DNA of 64,000 bases, taken from an uncultured Pelagibacteraceae bacterium. GTDB lineage: Bacteria; Pseudomonadota; Alphaproteobacteria; Pelagibacterales; Pelagibacteraceae. This document shows positions 1 to 9,409 of the stretch, in pieces. Position 1 is the stretch's first letter. Every line of letters starts with the position of its first letter. The DNA lies in NCBI GenBank assembly GCA_902590395.1, contig CACIWQ010000001.1, forward strand, positions 106,768 through 170,767. Reading direction: 5' to 3'. Position numbers and translations under genes: made by a program. Under the pieces are notes generated by a model. That model was not told where the DNA came from, made no database searches, and worked only from the letters and a program-made list of their open reading frames with translations.

Positions 1-1017
1 GTCTGTGTTAAGAACTTCTATTGTTTTACCAGAATAAGATTTCACAATATCTCCAGGTCTTTGAGCGTTTCCTCCGGGCATATTTTCAACTAGACCAACT
101 ACACCAATAGCATTTACTTTTGCTTTTCTTATTGCTAATGATTTTAATAAACCAACAACTACAGCTGATCCTGCCATATCGTATTTCATTTCTTCCATAA
201 ATCTTGCTGGTTTCAAAGAAATTCCCCCGGTATCAAAACAGACTCCTTTTCCAACAAAAGCCAAAGGTTTTTGTTTTGAATTTTTTTTACCATTCCATTC
301 AATAGCTACTAAATAAGATTCATTAATACTTCCTTGTCCTACACCCAATAATGCATTCATTCCCAACTTTTTCATTTCTTTTTCATTATAAACTTTAATT
401 TTTAAACCTATTTTTGATAATTGTTTTATTTTTTCTACATAGGTTTTCGGATTTAAAACATTAGGCGGCTCAGAAACTAAATCTCTTGCTAAAAAAACAC
501 CTTCTTTAATTGCATTATAATATTTGTATTCTTTCTCTATTCTTTCTTTATTCGCAGTTATAATTTTTAAATTAATATTTTTTTCAAATTTTGCTTTGTT
601 TAAAGTCCTGTATTTATTGAAGCTATAACCTTTTAAATTAAAACCAAAAATAAATTGGGAAAAAAATGTAACTAAATCGTCTTTGTCATAATCTAAACTA
701 TCGATATATAATTCCACATTTTTTATGTTTTTATATTTTTGTAGAAAAGAAAGAAAGTTGCCTCCCTTTTCCTGAGGCAAATAACTTTTAGAACTTTTTT
801 CTATTTTAATAACAAAGCACTTTTGTTTGTCTGAAATATCTATAGAGCTTATTTCTTCATCTTTCCTTTTGGTTTTTAAAACACCTAAAAAGGAATTTAT
901 TTTTTTTACCGCATTATCGGTTAGGACATTTCTTTTATCCTTATAGTCATATTTATCATTAATAAATATGGCAAATGCCTCACTATTTTGATTTAAACTG
1001 CTTGTAAAACTTAACAT
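1..1017 (-). CDS. pepA: Leucyl aminopeptidase (cytosol aminopeptidase, M17), 5' part
   Basis: Releases N-terminal amino acids from peptides in the cytosol; M17 enzymes are two-metal hexamers. Reading the minus strand from the ATG at 1017 gives 339 uninterrupted residues to the window edge, out of about 480-500 usual for the family. The N-terminal domain is poorly conserved. The catalytic domain shows VGKGVCFDTGG (metal-binding K257 and D262) and D280 in MKYDMAGSA. The last visible residues, NTD, begin the NTDAEGR motif, so the remaining metal ligands lie outside the window. An AAGGAAG ribosome-binding site precedes the ATG. The gene is divergent from lptF across a 73-base spacer, the order common in alphaproteobacteria. 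Confidence 0.95.
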   Translation of the reverse strand, partial: MLSFTSSLNQNSEAFAIFINDKYDYKDKRNVLTDNAVKKINSFLGVLKTKRKDEEISSIDISDKQKCFVIKIEKSSKSYLPQEKGGNFLSFLQKYKNIKNVELYIDSLDYDKDDLVTFFSQFIFGFNLKGYSFNKYRTLNKAKFEKNINLKIITANKERIEKEYKYYNAIKEGVFLARDLVSEPPNVLNPKTYVEKIKQLSKIGLKIKVYNEKEMKKLGMNALLGVGQGSINESYLVAIEWNGKKNSKQKPLAFVGKGVCFDTGGISLKPARFMEEMKYDMAGSAVVVGLLKSLAIRKAKVNAIGVVGLVENMPGGNAQRPGDIVKSYSGKTIEVLNTD

Positions 1018-1039
1018 TTTTCTTCCTTTAACGTATAAA

Positions 1040-1068
1040 TTGAATTCTATTCAAAGTTGTTTTATTAA
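1040..1068 (+). promoter_or_regulatory. Possible lptF promoter with an internal inverted repeat
   Basis: In the pepA/lptF spacer a TTGAAT box (1040-1045) and a TATTAA box (1063-1068) are 17 bases apart, which fits a sigma-70 promoter reading into lptF. The -35-like box is one arm of a perfect inverted repeat, TTGAAT-TCT-ATTCAA (1040-1054), which could be an operator or chance in AT-rich DNA. Inference only. Confidence 0.35.
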
Positions 1069-1090
1069 CTATATATAACAATTGTTTGCA

Positions 1091-2218
1091 ATGAAAAACA
1101 GAATTAACAAATATTTTTTTCATGAATTTATACGCTATTTTGCAGTTGTACTTTTTGCCTCAGTTTCAATTATATGGACCATACAAGCCGTAAATTTCCT
1201 AGATCTTGTGACAGAAGACGGGCATGCCTTTAGGATTTATATAGAATATTCCCTCTTAACTATAACTAAAGTAGCAACAAAATTAATTCCTTTATCATTC
1301 TTATTTGCCACAATACTGACGATTTTAAAATTTGAAAAAGAAAATGAGCTAATTATCTTGTGGACCACTGGTCTAAATAAAATAAGAGTGGTTAATCTTA
1401 TATTTCGTATATCTCTTTTGGTTATGTTTTTCCAACTTGTAATGTCGACTACAATTACTCCTGAAACTTTGAATCATTCCAGATCTCTTATAAAAAGTTC
1501 TGAACTACAATTTGTGCCATCTCTTTTAAAGGAAAGACAATTTAACGACACAGTGCAAGGTCTAACAATTTTCGTAGGAAAAAAAAATGATGATGGTACA
1601 TATAAAAATATTTTTATTAGAGATGAAGGTAAATTAGTAACTCAAATTGCTGTCGGCGGTTCTTCAACAATCTTATCAAAATCTGGATATGTCCTTCAGG
1701 ATGAAAAAATACTCGTATTGTTAAATGGTATTATTCAAAAAATGGATAAAGATGGAAGTATAAATATTATTAGATTTGAAGAGACTACAATAAATCTTTC
1801 AGGATTAACTACTAAAACTATTAGCGAAGCAAAAGTGCAAGAAACTTCAACAGCAAAACTTATCGCTTGTATAGCAGGCAGAAATTTATTTACACATAAT
1901 TGTGGAGAAAATGAAAAAACTTTAAAGGAATCTAAAATAGAACTTAATAAAAGATTTGGAATGCCTTTTTTTTTACCATTGATCGCTTTGATTTGTTGTT
2001 TTCTTCTATCATCAAGGCACGAAAAAAAAATGTCGGGTATATATAAATATATTTATGGTTTAATTGGTTTTGCGATCTTAGTAGGTTCAGAAGTTATTGT
2101 AAGATATTCCGGCATTTCTGGAATGCACACGTTAATTTATTATCTTCTGCCTATTTGTTTGATGCCTTTAATTTATCTTTTTTTAATAAGAACTTTTAAA
2201 TATGAAAATATAAAATAA
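1091..2218 (+). CDS. lptF: LPS export ABC transporter permease LptF
   Basis: Inner-membrane subunit of the LptB2FG transporter that extracts lipopolysaccharide from the inner membrane. The 375 residues match the YjgP/YjgQ family: two N-terminal transmembrane segments, a periplasmic beta-jellyroll region around residues 120-260, then C-terminal transmembrane segments. An upstream in-frame TTG at 1082 would add three residues; I chose the ATG at 1091, which begins MKNRINKYFF. It leads the run lptF-lptG-lptD-surA-pdxA-ksgA, with 4 bases between it and lptG. LptF and LptG are paralogues, so the F/G assignment rests on order and resemblance. Confidence 0.93.
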   Translation: MKNRINKYFFHEFIRYFAVVLFASVSIIWTIQAVNFLDLVTEDGHAFRIYIEYSLLTITKVATKLIPLSFLFATILTILKFEKENELIILWTTGLNKIRVVNLIFRISLLVMFFQLVMSTTITPETLNHSRSLIKSSELQFVPSLLKERQFNDTVQGLTIFVGKKNDDGTYKNIFIRDEGKLVTQIAVGGSSTILSKSGYVLQDEKILVLLNGIIQKMDKDGSINIIRFEETTINLSGLTTKTISEAKVQETSTAKLIACIAGRNLFTHNCGENEKTLKESKIELNKRFGMPFFLPLIALICCFLLSSRHEKKMSGIYKYIYGLIGFAILVGSEVIVRYSGISGMHTLIYYLLPICLMPLIYLFLIRTFKYENIK

Positions 2219-2222
2219 TTTT

Positions 2223-3317
2223 ATGATTAAATCTTTTGTAATAAATAATTATCTGGCTAAAGAATTTTTAAAAATAACATTAAATATTAGTCTTTTCTTT
2301 TTTTGCTTAGGTTTTATTATCAACTTATTTGAAGAAATAAATTTATTTAAAGATCATGATATTGGAATCGGTATACCTGTAATTTTATCTTTATTATTTG
2401 TCCCAAGTTTAATTTATAACATGTTTCCTTTTGTAATTTTGTTATCAGGAATATGGCTTTTTTTAAAAATAAAAAGAACTGATGAAATAATTACTATGAG
2501 AGTTTCTGGAATGTCTAGTGTTTCAATAATTATGGTGCCTAGTTTTATAGCTATAGTTTTGGGAATTTTATTTATAGCCTTAATTAATCCAGTTACTTCT
2601 GTTCTAGTAAAAAAATATGAATCAATAAAAAGTATTTACTATGAAAAGGAAAAAGATTATTTAGCCGCCGTTACTGAAAATGGAATATGGATTAAAGAAA
2701 AAAATTATGGAAATAACTATATTATAAAATCATCTAATTTAAATAATGAATACTTGATGAATGTTACTATTTATCAGTTTGATGGTAATAACAATTTTAC
2801 AAAAAGATATGAGGCAAAAACCGCAGACATTAGCTCGGTTAATTGGATACTTAAAGATGTGACTGTTACAGATATAGATGGAAAAGTTATTTCAAAAGAT
2901 AAACTAAATTACGATTATAAAAGTATTTATGATATTAAAAAAATTAGAAGTTTATATTCAAATTTAGATACAATTTCATTCTGGAATCTCGAGCACGAAA
3001 TCAAACTTTTGGAGGATAGGGGTTATTCGACAAATGAAATGAGGGCCAAATTACAGAGGTCTTTAGCATTTCCTTTCTTTCTTTTAAGCATGGTTTTTAT
3101 AGGCGGAGTATTTACTTTGGGAATTCAACTTAAAGAAAATAATTGGACATATGTTTTCGTAGCAATAATAACAAGTGTATTAATATTTTACTTTAACGAT
3201 TTTTCAGCTGCATTGGGTAAAACTGGAAAATTGCCAATTGAAATTTCCGTTTGGATGCCAATTGTCATTTTTTTCATTTTTGGTGCAGTGGGGTTGATTC
3301 ATGCAAATCAAAAATAA
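2223..3317 (+). CDS. lptG: LPS export ABC transporter permease LptG
   Basis: Second permease of LptB2FG, partner of LptF. The 364 residues have the same topology: N-terminal membrane helices near residues 12-35 and 50-80, a jellyroll periplasmic domain at about 120-260, and three C-terminal helices, with the family-typical KLQRSLAFPFF stretch before the last helices. It starts 4 bases after lptF and its end overlaps lptD by 17 bases, suggesting translational coupling of transporter and outer-membrane receptor. The ATPase LptB is not in this window. Confidence 0.93.
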   Translation: MIKSFVINNYLAKEFLKITLNISLFFFCLGFIINLFEEINLFKDHDIGIGIPVILSLLFVPSLIYNMFPFVILLSGIWLFLKIKRTDEIITMRVSGMSSVSIIMVPSFIAIVLGILFIALINPVTSVLVKKYESIKSIYYEKEKDYLAAVTENGIWIKEKNYGNNYIIKSSNLNNEYLMNVTIYQFDGNNNFTKRYEAKTADISSVNWILKDVTVTDIDGKVISKDKLNYDYKSIYDIKKIRSLYSNLDTISFWNLEHEIKLLEDRGYSTNEMRAKLQRSLAFPFFLLSMVFIGGVFTLGIQLKENNWTYVFVAIITSVLIFYFNDFSAALGKTGKLPIEISVWMPIVIFFIFGAVGLIHANQK

Positions 3318-5736
3318 AATAATTATAATAAGTATTTGTTTTTTAAATCTAATAATATTTACTTTAGATCTTCTGGCTGATGAATTTAATATTTCAGCAA
3401 AAATAATCTCTGTAGATAAACAAAATGATATAGTTATTGGAAAAGGCTCCGTTGAGGTTGTGGATAGTGAAGGAAAAATTATTAAAGCAGATAAAGTTAC
3501 ATATACAAAGTCTAAAGAATTTATACTAGCCGAAGGATCTGTAAAAGTTTTTGATACTGAAGGTAATGTTTTGATTACCGAAAAAGCTTCCTATGATAAA
3601 ATAAAAGAAATAATCATTGCCTACGATAATTCTGACCTAATCCTAGATAATGATTATAAGCTAACATCAAGCAATATTTTATATGACACTTTAAATAAAA
3701 TAGTAAAATCTGATGAAAATTCTATTTTTACAGATGTAGATGGAAATGTGGTTGAAGTCACGATGTTCCATTATATGTTGAAAAAAAATCTTTTCTCTTC
3801 TGTAGGAAAAATAAAAGTTTCTGACACCAACAAAAACACGTATTTTTTTAAAGAAATTCATGTTGATACAGATAAAAAAGAAATGATTGGCTCAGATGTA
3901 AGTGCATTAATAGATCAAGAAAATTTTGGTCTTAGCGCGGATAATGAACCTCGTTTTGTTTCTAATGATATTTTTATGTCAGAACAATATTCAAACTTCT
4001 CAAAAGGCGTATTTACAGTTTGCAAGCAGAAAAAAGATCGTTGTCCTCCTTGGAGCTTGCAGGCAAATAAAATAAGTCATGATAAAATAAAAAAAATTAT
4101 ATATTATAAAAATGCGATATTAAAAGTTTACGGTTTACCTATTTTTTACTTTCCAAGATTTGCTCATCCAGATCCCACGGTTAAAAGGCACACAGGTTTT
4201 TTAACTCCAATTTTTAGCAACACTACAAACACAGGATTGGGACTTGGTTTGCCATATTACTGGAAAATTAGTCATGACAAAGATTTAACTTTTACCCCGA
4301 AAACATATGCAAATGAAAATGTTTTATTGTTAAATGAATATAGACAAGCATTCAGAAATGGATTTTTAACACTCGATACAAGTTATAATCAGGGTTATAA
4401 AAATACTTCATCGACAAAAACACCTGGTTCAAGAAATCATATTTTTGCAGAATTAGATTTTGATTTAAGTGAGGGTCGTTCGTACGAAAGCAATTTTTCT
4501 CTTAAGATTCAAAAGGCATCGAATGATACTTATTTTAGAGTGCATGACATAAATACCGCCTTAGTAAATTCTGAAAATACGAATTTAGAAAATAAAATTA
4601 GCTATAATTATAATAAAGATAATACGTATCTAGACATTTCAGCGACTGTCTACGAAAATCTGAGAGAAAAAACAAATGACAGATATGAATTTATTTTACC
4701 AAATATATTGTATGGAAAAACTTTTTTTACTGAAAGATTTGGTACCTTAGATTTTAAATCAAATGCTTTATATAAAAATTATGACGCGGATAAACACGCA
4801 ACTCTTTTAACTAATGATGTCTTATGGAATCCAGGAAGCTATATAACAAAAAGCGGTTTTGTAAATACGTTGCAGGGTTTAATAAAAAATACAAATTACG
4901 AGGCTAAAAATACTGCAAGATATAAAACTGCGGGAACTGTGAGCGAATTAAATGGTGTTTTAAGTTTTAAAAGTTCTTTGCCAATGCAAAAAAGAGAAAC
5001 GGATTCTTCAAAAATATTTTCACCTACCCTCATGCTGCGTTATGCGCCTGGTCATATGAGAAATTTGAGTAATGATGATGTAACATTAAATTATTCAAAC
5101 TTATATTCAACAAATAAAACTTCAGAAATTGAAAACGGTATAAGTGCTATTCTAGGTTTTGATTTTAAAACGACAAAGAAAAACGAAAATGGTATTGAAG
5201 AAGATAAATTATCAATATCAATGGGGCAAGTATTTAGCAGTGAAGAAAACAGAGATATACCTTCAAAGAGTTCGTTAGATCAAAAAACATCAGATTTAGT
5301 TGGAGAGATAAATTACAATTTTTCAAAAATTGGAAAAATTGATTATAAATTTGCATTAGATCATAATTTTAATGATATTAATTACAATGAAGTTTCAACT
5401 ACTTTAAATTTTGGTAAAGTTGATTTTAATTTAGATTATTTGGAAGAACAAAATCATATAGGAGTGGAAAATTATATTACAAGTGGAGTCACCTTGAAAT
5501 TCAGCGATAACAATAAATTAAGCTTTCAAACAAAAAAGAACTTTAAAACTGATAGTACGGAATTTTACGACATAGGTTACCAGTATACTATAGATTGTTT
5601 AACCGCAGGTCTTGTTTATCGTAGAGAGTTTTATGAAGATAGTGATTTAGATATAGATGCAAAAGAATCTTTAATGTTTATGATTACTTTTGTACCATTT
5701 GCAGGAGTTAAAACACCATCAGTTATAAATCCGTGA
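3301..5736 (+). CDS. lptD: LPS-assembly outer-membrane protein LptD
   Basis: Outer-membrane barrel that inserts lipopolysaccharide into the outer leaflet. The 811 residues show a hydrophobic signal (about residues 5-26), an OstA/LptA-like jellyroll domain of repeating beta strands (30-230), then a long barrel rich in alternating aromatic strands ending in a strand-like MITFVPF segment. Apart from one in the signal peptide, cysteines are C241 and C248 (CKQKKDRCPPW) and C766. E. coli LptD uses four for its two disulfides. The start overlaps lptG and the stop overlaps surA by 4 bases. No lptE is seen nearby, as usual for alphaproteobacteria. Confidence 0.93.
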   Translation: MQIKNKIIIISICFLNLIIFTLDLLADEFNISAKIISVDKQNDIVIGKGSVEVVDSEGKIIKADKVTYTKSKEFILAEGSVKVFDTEGNVLITEKASYDKIKEIIIAYDNSDLILDNDYKLTSSNILYDTLNKIVKSDENSIFTDVDGNVVEVTMFHYMLKKNLFSSVGKIKVSDTNKNTYFFKEIHVDTDKKEMIGSDVSALIDQENFGLSADNEPRFVSNDIFMSEQYSNFSKGVFTVCKQKKDRCPPWSLQANKISHDKIKKIIYYKNAILKVYGLPIFYFPRFAHPDPTVKRHTGFLTPIFSNTTNTGLGLGLPYYWKISHDKDLTFTPKTYANENVLLLNEYRQAFRNGFLTLDTSYNQGYKNTSSTKTPGSRNHIFAELDFDLSEGRSYESNFSLKIQKASNDTYFRVHDINTALVNSENTNLENKISYNYNKDNTYLDISATVYENLREKTNDRYEFILPNILYGKTFFTERFGTLDFKSNALYKNYDADKHATLLTNDVLWNPGSYITKSGFVNTLQGLIKNTNYEAKNTARYKTAGTVSELNGVLSFKSSLPMQKRETDSSKIFSPTLMLRYAPGHMRNLSNDDVTLNYSNLYSTNKTSEIENGISAILGFDFKTTKKNENGIEEDKLSISMGQVFSSEENRDIPSKSSLDQKTSDLVGEINYNFSKIGKIDYKFALDHNFNDINYNEVSTTLNFGKVDFNLDYLEEQNHIGVENYITSGVTLKFSDNNKLSFQTKKNFKTDSTEFYDIGYQYTIDCLTAGLVYRREFYEDSDLDIDAKESLMFMITFVPFAGVKTPSVINP

Positions 5737-6671
5737 TTAATATTAATAAAATAATTTTTTTTGTAATAATATTGTTTTTTAGTTTCACAAAAATTAATGC
5801 TGAAATCAAAGATTCATTATTTGCAACAGTTGATAATAAAGCAATTACTCATTCTGACATTATAAAAGAAATTAAGATTATATTAATACTAAATGGTCAA
5901 ACTTTCTCTGAACAAAGAAGAGAGGAACTTGAAAAAATTGCAATACAAACAACATTAAAAAGAACTATAAAGCAAATTGAAATAGATAAATATAAGTCTC
6001 TTGAAGTCAATCAAAATGATTTAATTAAAGAATTAGAAAAAATTTCTTCCAATTTAGAAATGGACCTAGATACTTTAAAAAGTGTATTTGCAGCAAATGG
6101 TATTGATTTTTCAGATATTGAGAAACAATTTGAAACTGAACTTCTGTGGAATAGTTTAATATTTGAAATATATAAAAATAGATTAATAATAAATGTAGAT
6201 GAGATTGAAGAAGAGCTAAAATCGCTAGAAAAGAAAAAAAAGGTAAAAGAATATTTGCTTTCTGAAATTATAATTAAATCTGTAGCGAAAGAACTTTTAA
6301 AACAAAAGATAGAAGAGATAAAAAATCAAATTGAAACAACAGGATTTGAAAATGTAGCAATAAACCAAAGCATTTCTGAAACATCAATTAAAGGTGGAAA
6401 TTTAGGATGGATAAATGAAAATGTGATTACAGATGAATTTAAATCTAAAATAATCAATACTCCTATTGGTGAAGTTTCAGATCCTATTTTTTTACCAACG
6501 GGTATATTATTTTTGAAAGTAAGAGAAGTAAGAGAATTAGAACAATTTCAAAATTTAGAACAGGCTAAAAATCAATTAGTTAATGCAGAAAAAACAAAAT
6601 TGCTTAACATGCACTCGTTATCTCATTATGATAAGTTAAGAAGATCTGTATCGATAAATTATTTTGAATGA
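5733..6671 (+). CDS. surA: Periplasmic peptidyl-prolyl isomerase / chaperone, SurA-like
   Basis: Periplasmic chaperone that helps outer-membrane proteins such as LptD fold. The 312 residues contain a signal peptide (residues 1-23), a SurA N-terminal helical domain (about 25-165) and one parvulin-type PPIase domain (about 170-275), seen in GGNLGWINE followed by the conserved IGEVSDPIF turn. E. coli SurA has two parvulin domains; single-domain forms are usual in alphaproteobacteria. The start is a GTG whose bases overlap the lptD stop (GTGA), consistent with coupled translation. Its position after lptD supports a role in outer-membrane assembly. Confidence 0.85.
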   Translation: MININKIIFFVIILFFSFTKINAEIKDSLFATVDNKAITHSDIIKEIKIILILNGQTFSEQRREELEKIAIQTTLKRTIKQIEIDKYKSLEVNQNDLIKELEKISSNLEMDLDTLKSVFAANGIDFSDIEKQFETELLWNSLIFEIYKNRLIINVDEIEEELKSLEKKKKVKEYLLSEIIIKSVAKELLKQKIEEIKNQIETTGFENVAINQSISETSIKGGNLGWINENVITDEFKSKIINTPIGEVSDPIFLPTGILFLKVREVRELEQFQNLEQAKNQLVNAEKTKLLNMHSLSHYDKLRRSVSINYFE

Positions 6672-7642
6672 AAAAACCTATAGCCATAATCGCTGGAGAG
6701 CCAAATAGCATTTCCTCTGAAATTATATTTAAAAGTTGGGTTTCTAGAAAAAAATATCCTCACAAACCTTTTTTTGTAATAGGAAATTTACAATTGCTTA
6801 ATCTTCAAAAAAAAAAATTAAAATATAAAATTAAAATCAAAAAAATAGAAAAAAACTTTAAAATTAAAGATTTGGCAGGGAAATCTCTTCCTGTATTAAA
6901 TATAAGGTATAATCAATCAAAACCTTTTCAAGAATTATCAAATAAATCGAATAGATACATTTTCGAATGCTTTAGAACAGCAATTAAATTCGTTAAAGAT
7001 AAAAAAATAATAGGTTTTGTAAATTGTCCTGTGTCAAAAGAAATCCTATTTAAAAATAAAAATATGGGTGTAACAGAATTTATTTCGAAAAAAGATGGTA
7101 ATTTTGGTAACGAAGTAATGTTAATTTTTAACAAAAAATTATCAGTATCGCCTTTGACAACTCATATTCCTCTTAAACAGGTAAGTAAAAAAATTAATAA
7201 AATTAAAATCATAAAAAAAATTAAGATTATAAATAGTTTTTACAAAAAAATTTTCAATAGGAAGCCAAACATAGCAGTATTAGGATTTAATCCTCATAAT
7301 TTTTCATCATTAAAAAAATCAGAAGAGAAAGAAGAAATTATTCCAGCTATAAAAAAAATTAGAAGTATTGGAATTAATGTAAATGGACCTGTATCTCCTG
7401 ATACCAGTTTTACAATTTTTCAAAAATACAAATTTGACATTATTTTCGGAATGTACCATGACCAAGTTCTTGGTCCATTTAAAGCTTTATTTAAATATGA
7501 TGCTATTAATATTACTTCGGGCCTCTCATACATAAGAGTATCCCCGGATCATGGTATTGGGAAAGATATAGTAGGAAAAAATATTGCTAATCCAAAAAGT
7601 TTAATAAAATCAATTCAATTTTTTAATTATATCAATTCTTAA
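6668..7642 (+). CDS. pdxA: 4-hydroxythreonine-4-phosphate dehydrogenase
   Basis: Oxidises 4-phosphohydroxy-L-threonine in the DXP-dependent pathway to pyridoxal phosphate. At 324 residues it is of normal length. Metal-binding histidines are visible in LTTHIPL, in NPH and in the C-terminal SPDHGIG, along with the YHDQ motif and the NCPVSK segment. The surrounding sequence is unusually lysine-rich, reflecting the AT bias. It overlaps the surA stop by 4 bases and is followed immediately by ksgA with no gap. The surA-pdxA-ksgA order is widely conserved in proteobacteria. Another B6 gene, pdxH, lies at 54 kb. Confidence 0.94.
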   Translation: MKKPIAIIAGEPNSISSEIIFKSWVSRKKYPHKPFFVIGNLQLLNLQKKKLKYKIKIKKIEKNFKIKDLAGKSLPVLNIRYNQSKPFQELSNKSNRYIFECFRTAIKFVKDKKIIGFVNCPVSKEILFKNKNMGVTEFISKKDGNFGNEVMLIFNKKLSVSPLTTHIPLKQVSKKINKIKIIKKIKIINSFYKKIFNRKPNIAVLGFNPHNFSSLKKSEEKEEIIPAIKKIRSIGINVNGPVSPDTSFTIFQKYKFDIIFGMYHDQVLGPFKALFKYDAINITSGLSYIRVSPDHGIGKDIVGKNIANPKSLIKSIQFFNYINS

Positions 7643-8446
7643 ATGGATTTTATTATCAAACCCAAAAAAAGTTTAGGACAAAATTTTTTAATTGATCAAA
7701 ATATTATCAATAAAATAATTAATATTACCGATATAGAAAATAAAACTATTGTTGAAATTGGTGCTGGTAATGGGAATTTAACCAAAAAAATAGTAAGCAA
7801 GAATCCCAATAAACTATACGGAATAGAAAAAGATGAAAAATTATCAATTTTTCTAAAAAATATTTTTTCTGATTTTAATAATATACAAATTATTAATGAC
7901 GATATAATTAATTTTTTTAAAAAGAAAAAAATAGGAAAAAATATTATTGTTTTCGGAAATCTTCCTTACAACATTTCAACTCAAATATTGTCCTCTCTTA
8001 TTCTCTTAGAAAAATGGCCTCCGTGGTATGATATGTTAATATTTATGTTTCAAAAAGAAGTTGCTGATAGGATTTTAGCAAAAAACAAAGGCAAAGATTT
8101 CGGCAGACTTTCAATTTTATGTAATTGGCGACTTGAAATAAAAAAACATTTTGATGTATCAAAAAATTGTTTTTTTCCAAAACCGAAGATCAATTCTACC
8201 GTTTTGTCGTTTAAACCCAAAAAAAACAATAAATTTAATATTAAAAATCCTAAAAATTTAGAAACTGTTACAAGAATTTTGTTTTCCAACAGACGAAAAA
8301 TGATAAATAAAAATTTTTTAAAATTATTTAAATATGATTATACTGTAGCAAAAGAACTGCAACTTAATTTAAAGCAGAGACCTGAGGAGTTAAGCAATGA
8401 AATGTTTTACAAAATTGCAATAAAATATGAAAAATTATTTTATTAG
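7643..8446 (+). CDS. rsmA: 16S rRNA (adenine1518/1519-N6)-dimethyltransferase
   Basis: Dimethylates two adenines in the 3'-terminal hairpin of 16S rRNA during small-subunit maturation (KsgA/RsmA). The 267 residues show the N-terminal KKSLGQNFL motif, SAM-binding EIGAGNG at 38-44, and catalytic NLPYNIS at 106-112. The C-terminal helical domain keeps the SNRRKM motif. The ATG follows the pdxA stop directly. The last 12 bases overlap the 3' end of gmk on the other strand, leaving no room for a terminator. Confidence 0.96.
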   Translation: MDFIIKPKKSLGQNFLIDQNIINKIINITDIENKTIVEIGAGNGNLTKKIVSKNPNKLYGIEKDEKLSIFLKNIFSDFNNIQIINDDIINFFKKKKIGKNIIVFGNLPYNISTQILSSLILLEKWPPWYDMLIFMFQKEVADRILAKNKGKDFGRLSILCNWRLEIKKHFDVSKNCFFPKPKINSTVLSFKPKKNNKFNIKNPKNLETVTRILFSNRRKMINKNFLKLFKYDYTVAKELQLNLKQRPEELSNEMFYKIAIKYEKLFY

Positions 8447-9067
8447 CTCATGAACTTTTTTAGCAATATCCTCTGCATTTTGTTCTTCTTTAATACCTCG
8501 TTTTTCTAAATTTATTATTTTCATAATTTTATTAAAACATTCATCTAAGTCATCGTTTATCACTACATAATTATATTCATTCCAGTGGGAAATTTCTTCG
8601 TTAAATTTATTCATTCTTTCTTCTATTAATTTTTCTTGCCCTTTATGACGATTAAATAACCTTTCTTTTAAAACTTTTATGTTTGGTGGTAAAATAAAAA
8701 AAGTTACTAAGGATAAATTTTTATCTTTTTTTAACTGTTGGTTTCCTTGCCAGTCTATATCAAAAAGAACATCTTTGCCTTCTGACAAAAATTTGAGAAC
8801 GGGTTCTTTTAATGTTCCGTAATAATTGTCAAAAATTCTTGCATGTTCAAAAAAGCTTTTCTCTTCAATTAAGAAATCAAATTCTTCTTTGTTGACAAAA
8901 TAATAATCTTTTTTATTTACTTCGCCCGGCCTAGGTTTTCTTGTTGTGTGAGAAATAGAAATATTAAAATTTTTATTACTTGCTGCTATTTTTTTCGTTA
9001 AGGTGGTTTTTCCTACTCCTGATGGTGATGATAGTACAAACATCATTCCATGTTTATTTTCTAACAT
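8435..9067 (-). CDS. gmk: Guanylate kinase
   Basis: Phosphorylates GMP to GDP with ATP. The 210 residues have the P-loop SSPSGVGKTT at 13-22, the GMP-binding segment HTTRKPRPGE and the DIDWQG motif. A second methionine at residue 8 is an alternative start; the ATG at 9067 is kept because it gives normal length. It lies 45 bases downstream of acpP on the same strand, probably the end of the fabD-fabG-acpP-gmk transcript. In many alphaproteobacteria fabF, mltG and a YicC-family gene separate acpP from gmk; they are absent here. Confidence 0.96.
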   Translation of the reverse strand: MLENKHGMMFVLSSPSGVGKTTLTKKIAASNKNFNISISHTTRKPRPGEVNKKDYYFVNKEEFDFLIEEKSFFEHARIFDNYYGTLKEPVLKFLSEGKDVLFDIDWQGNQQLKKDKNLSLVTFFILPPNIKVLKERLFNRHKGQEKLIEERMNKFNEEISHWNEYNYVVINDDLDECFNKIMKIINLEKRGIKEEQNAEDIAKKVHELIK

Positions 9068-9112
9068 TCTAGAAACTCTTCGGCTTGATGCCTTTTTAAT
9101 GATTTAACAATT

Positions 9113-9355
9113 TTATGCCGATTGGTTTTCAATAAACTTTATAGCATCACCGACAGTCAAAATCTTTTCTGCCTCATTATCTGAAATTGTTGAACCAAAC
9201 TCTTCTTCAAAGGCCATTACCAATTCAACTGTGTCTAAGCTGTCTGCACCTAGATCGTCAATAAAATTTGCTTCTTCAGTGACTTTTGATTCGTCAACAC
9301 CTAAATGATCTGCTACCATTTTTTTAACTGTTCCTGAAATATCTTTTTTATTCAT
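9113..9355 (-). CDS. acpP: Acyl carrier protein
   Basis: Small acidic carrier of growing fatty-acyl chains. The 80 residues contain the DSL motif, with Ser39 as the phosphopantetheine attachment site, inside [12 protein letters not shown] clear AAGGAAT ribosome-binding site lies before the ATG, fitting high expression. It sits between fabG (54 bases upstream) and gmk. No second acyl carrier protein is visible in the window. Confidence 0.98.
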   Translation of the reverse strand: MNKKDISGTVKKMVADHLGVDESKVTEEANFIDDLGADSLDTVELVMAFEEEFGSTISDNEAEKILTVGDAIKFIENQSA

Positions 9356-9409
9356 TACAATTCCTTAAGTTTGAGTTATTTTCTCTTAATAAATTATTAA
9401 TAAATTTTG

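Noticed and set aside
6790-7260. Dense AAAATTAAAATT-like low-complexity tracts in pdxA
   Set aside because: These encode lysine/isoleucine-rich stretches under AT bias, not a repeat array or CRISPR.
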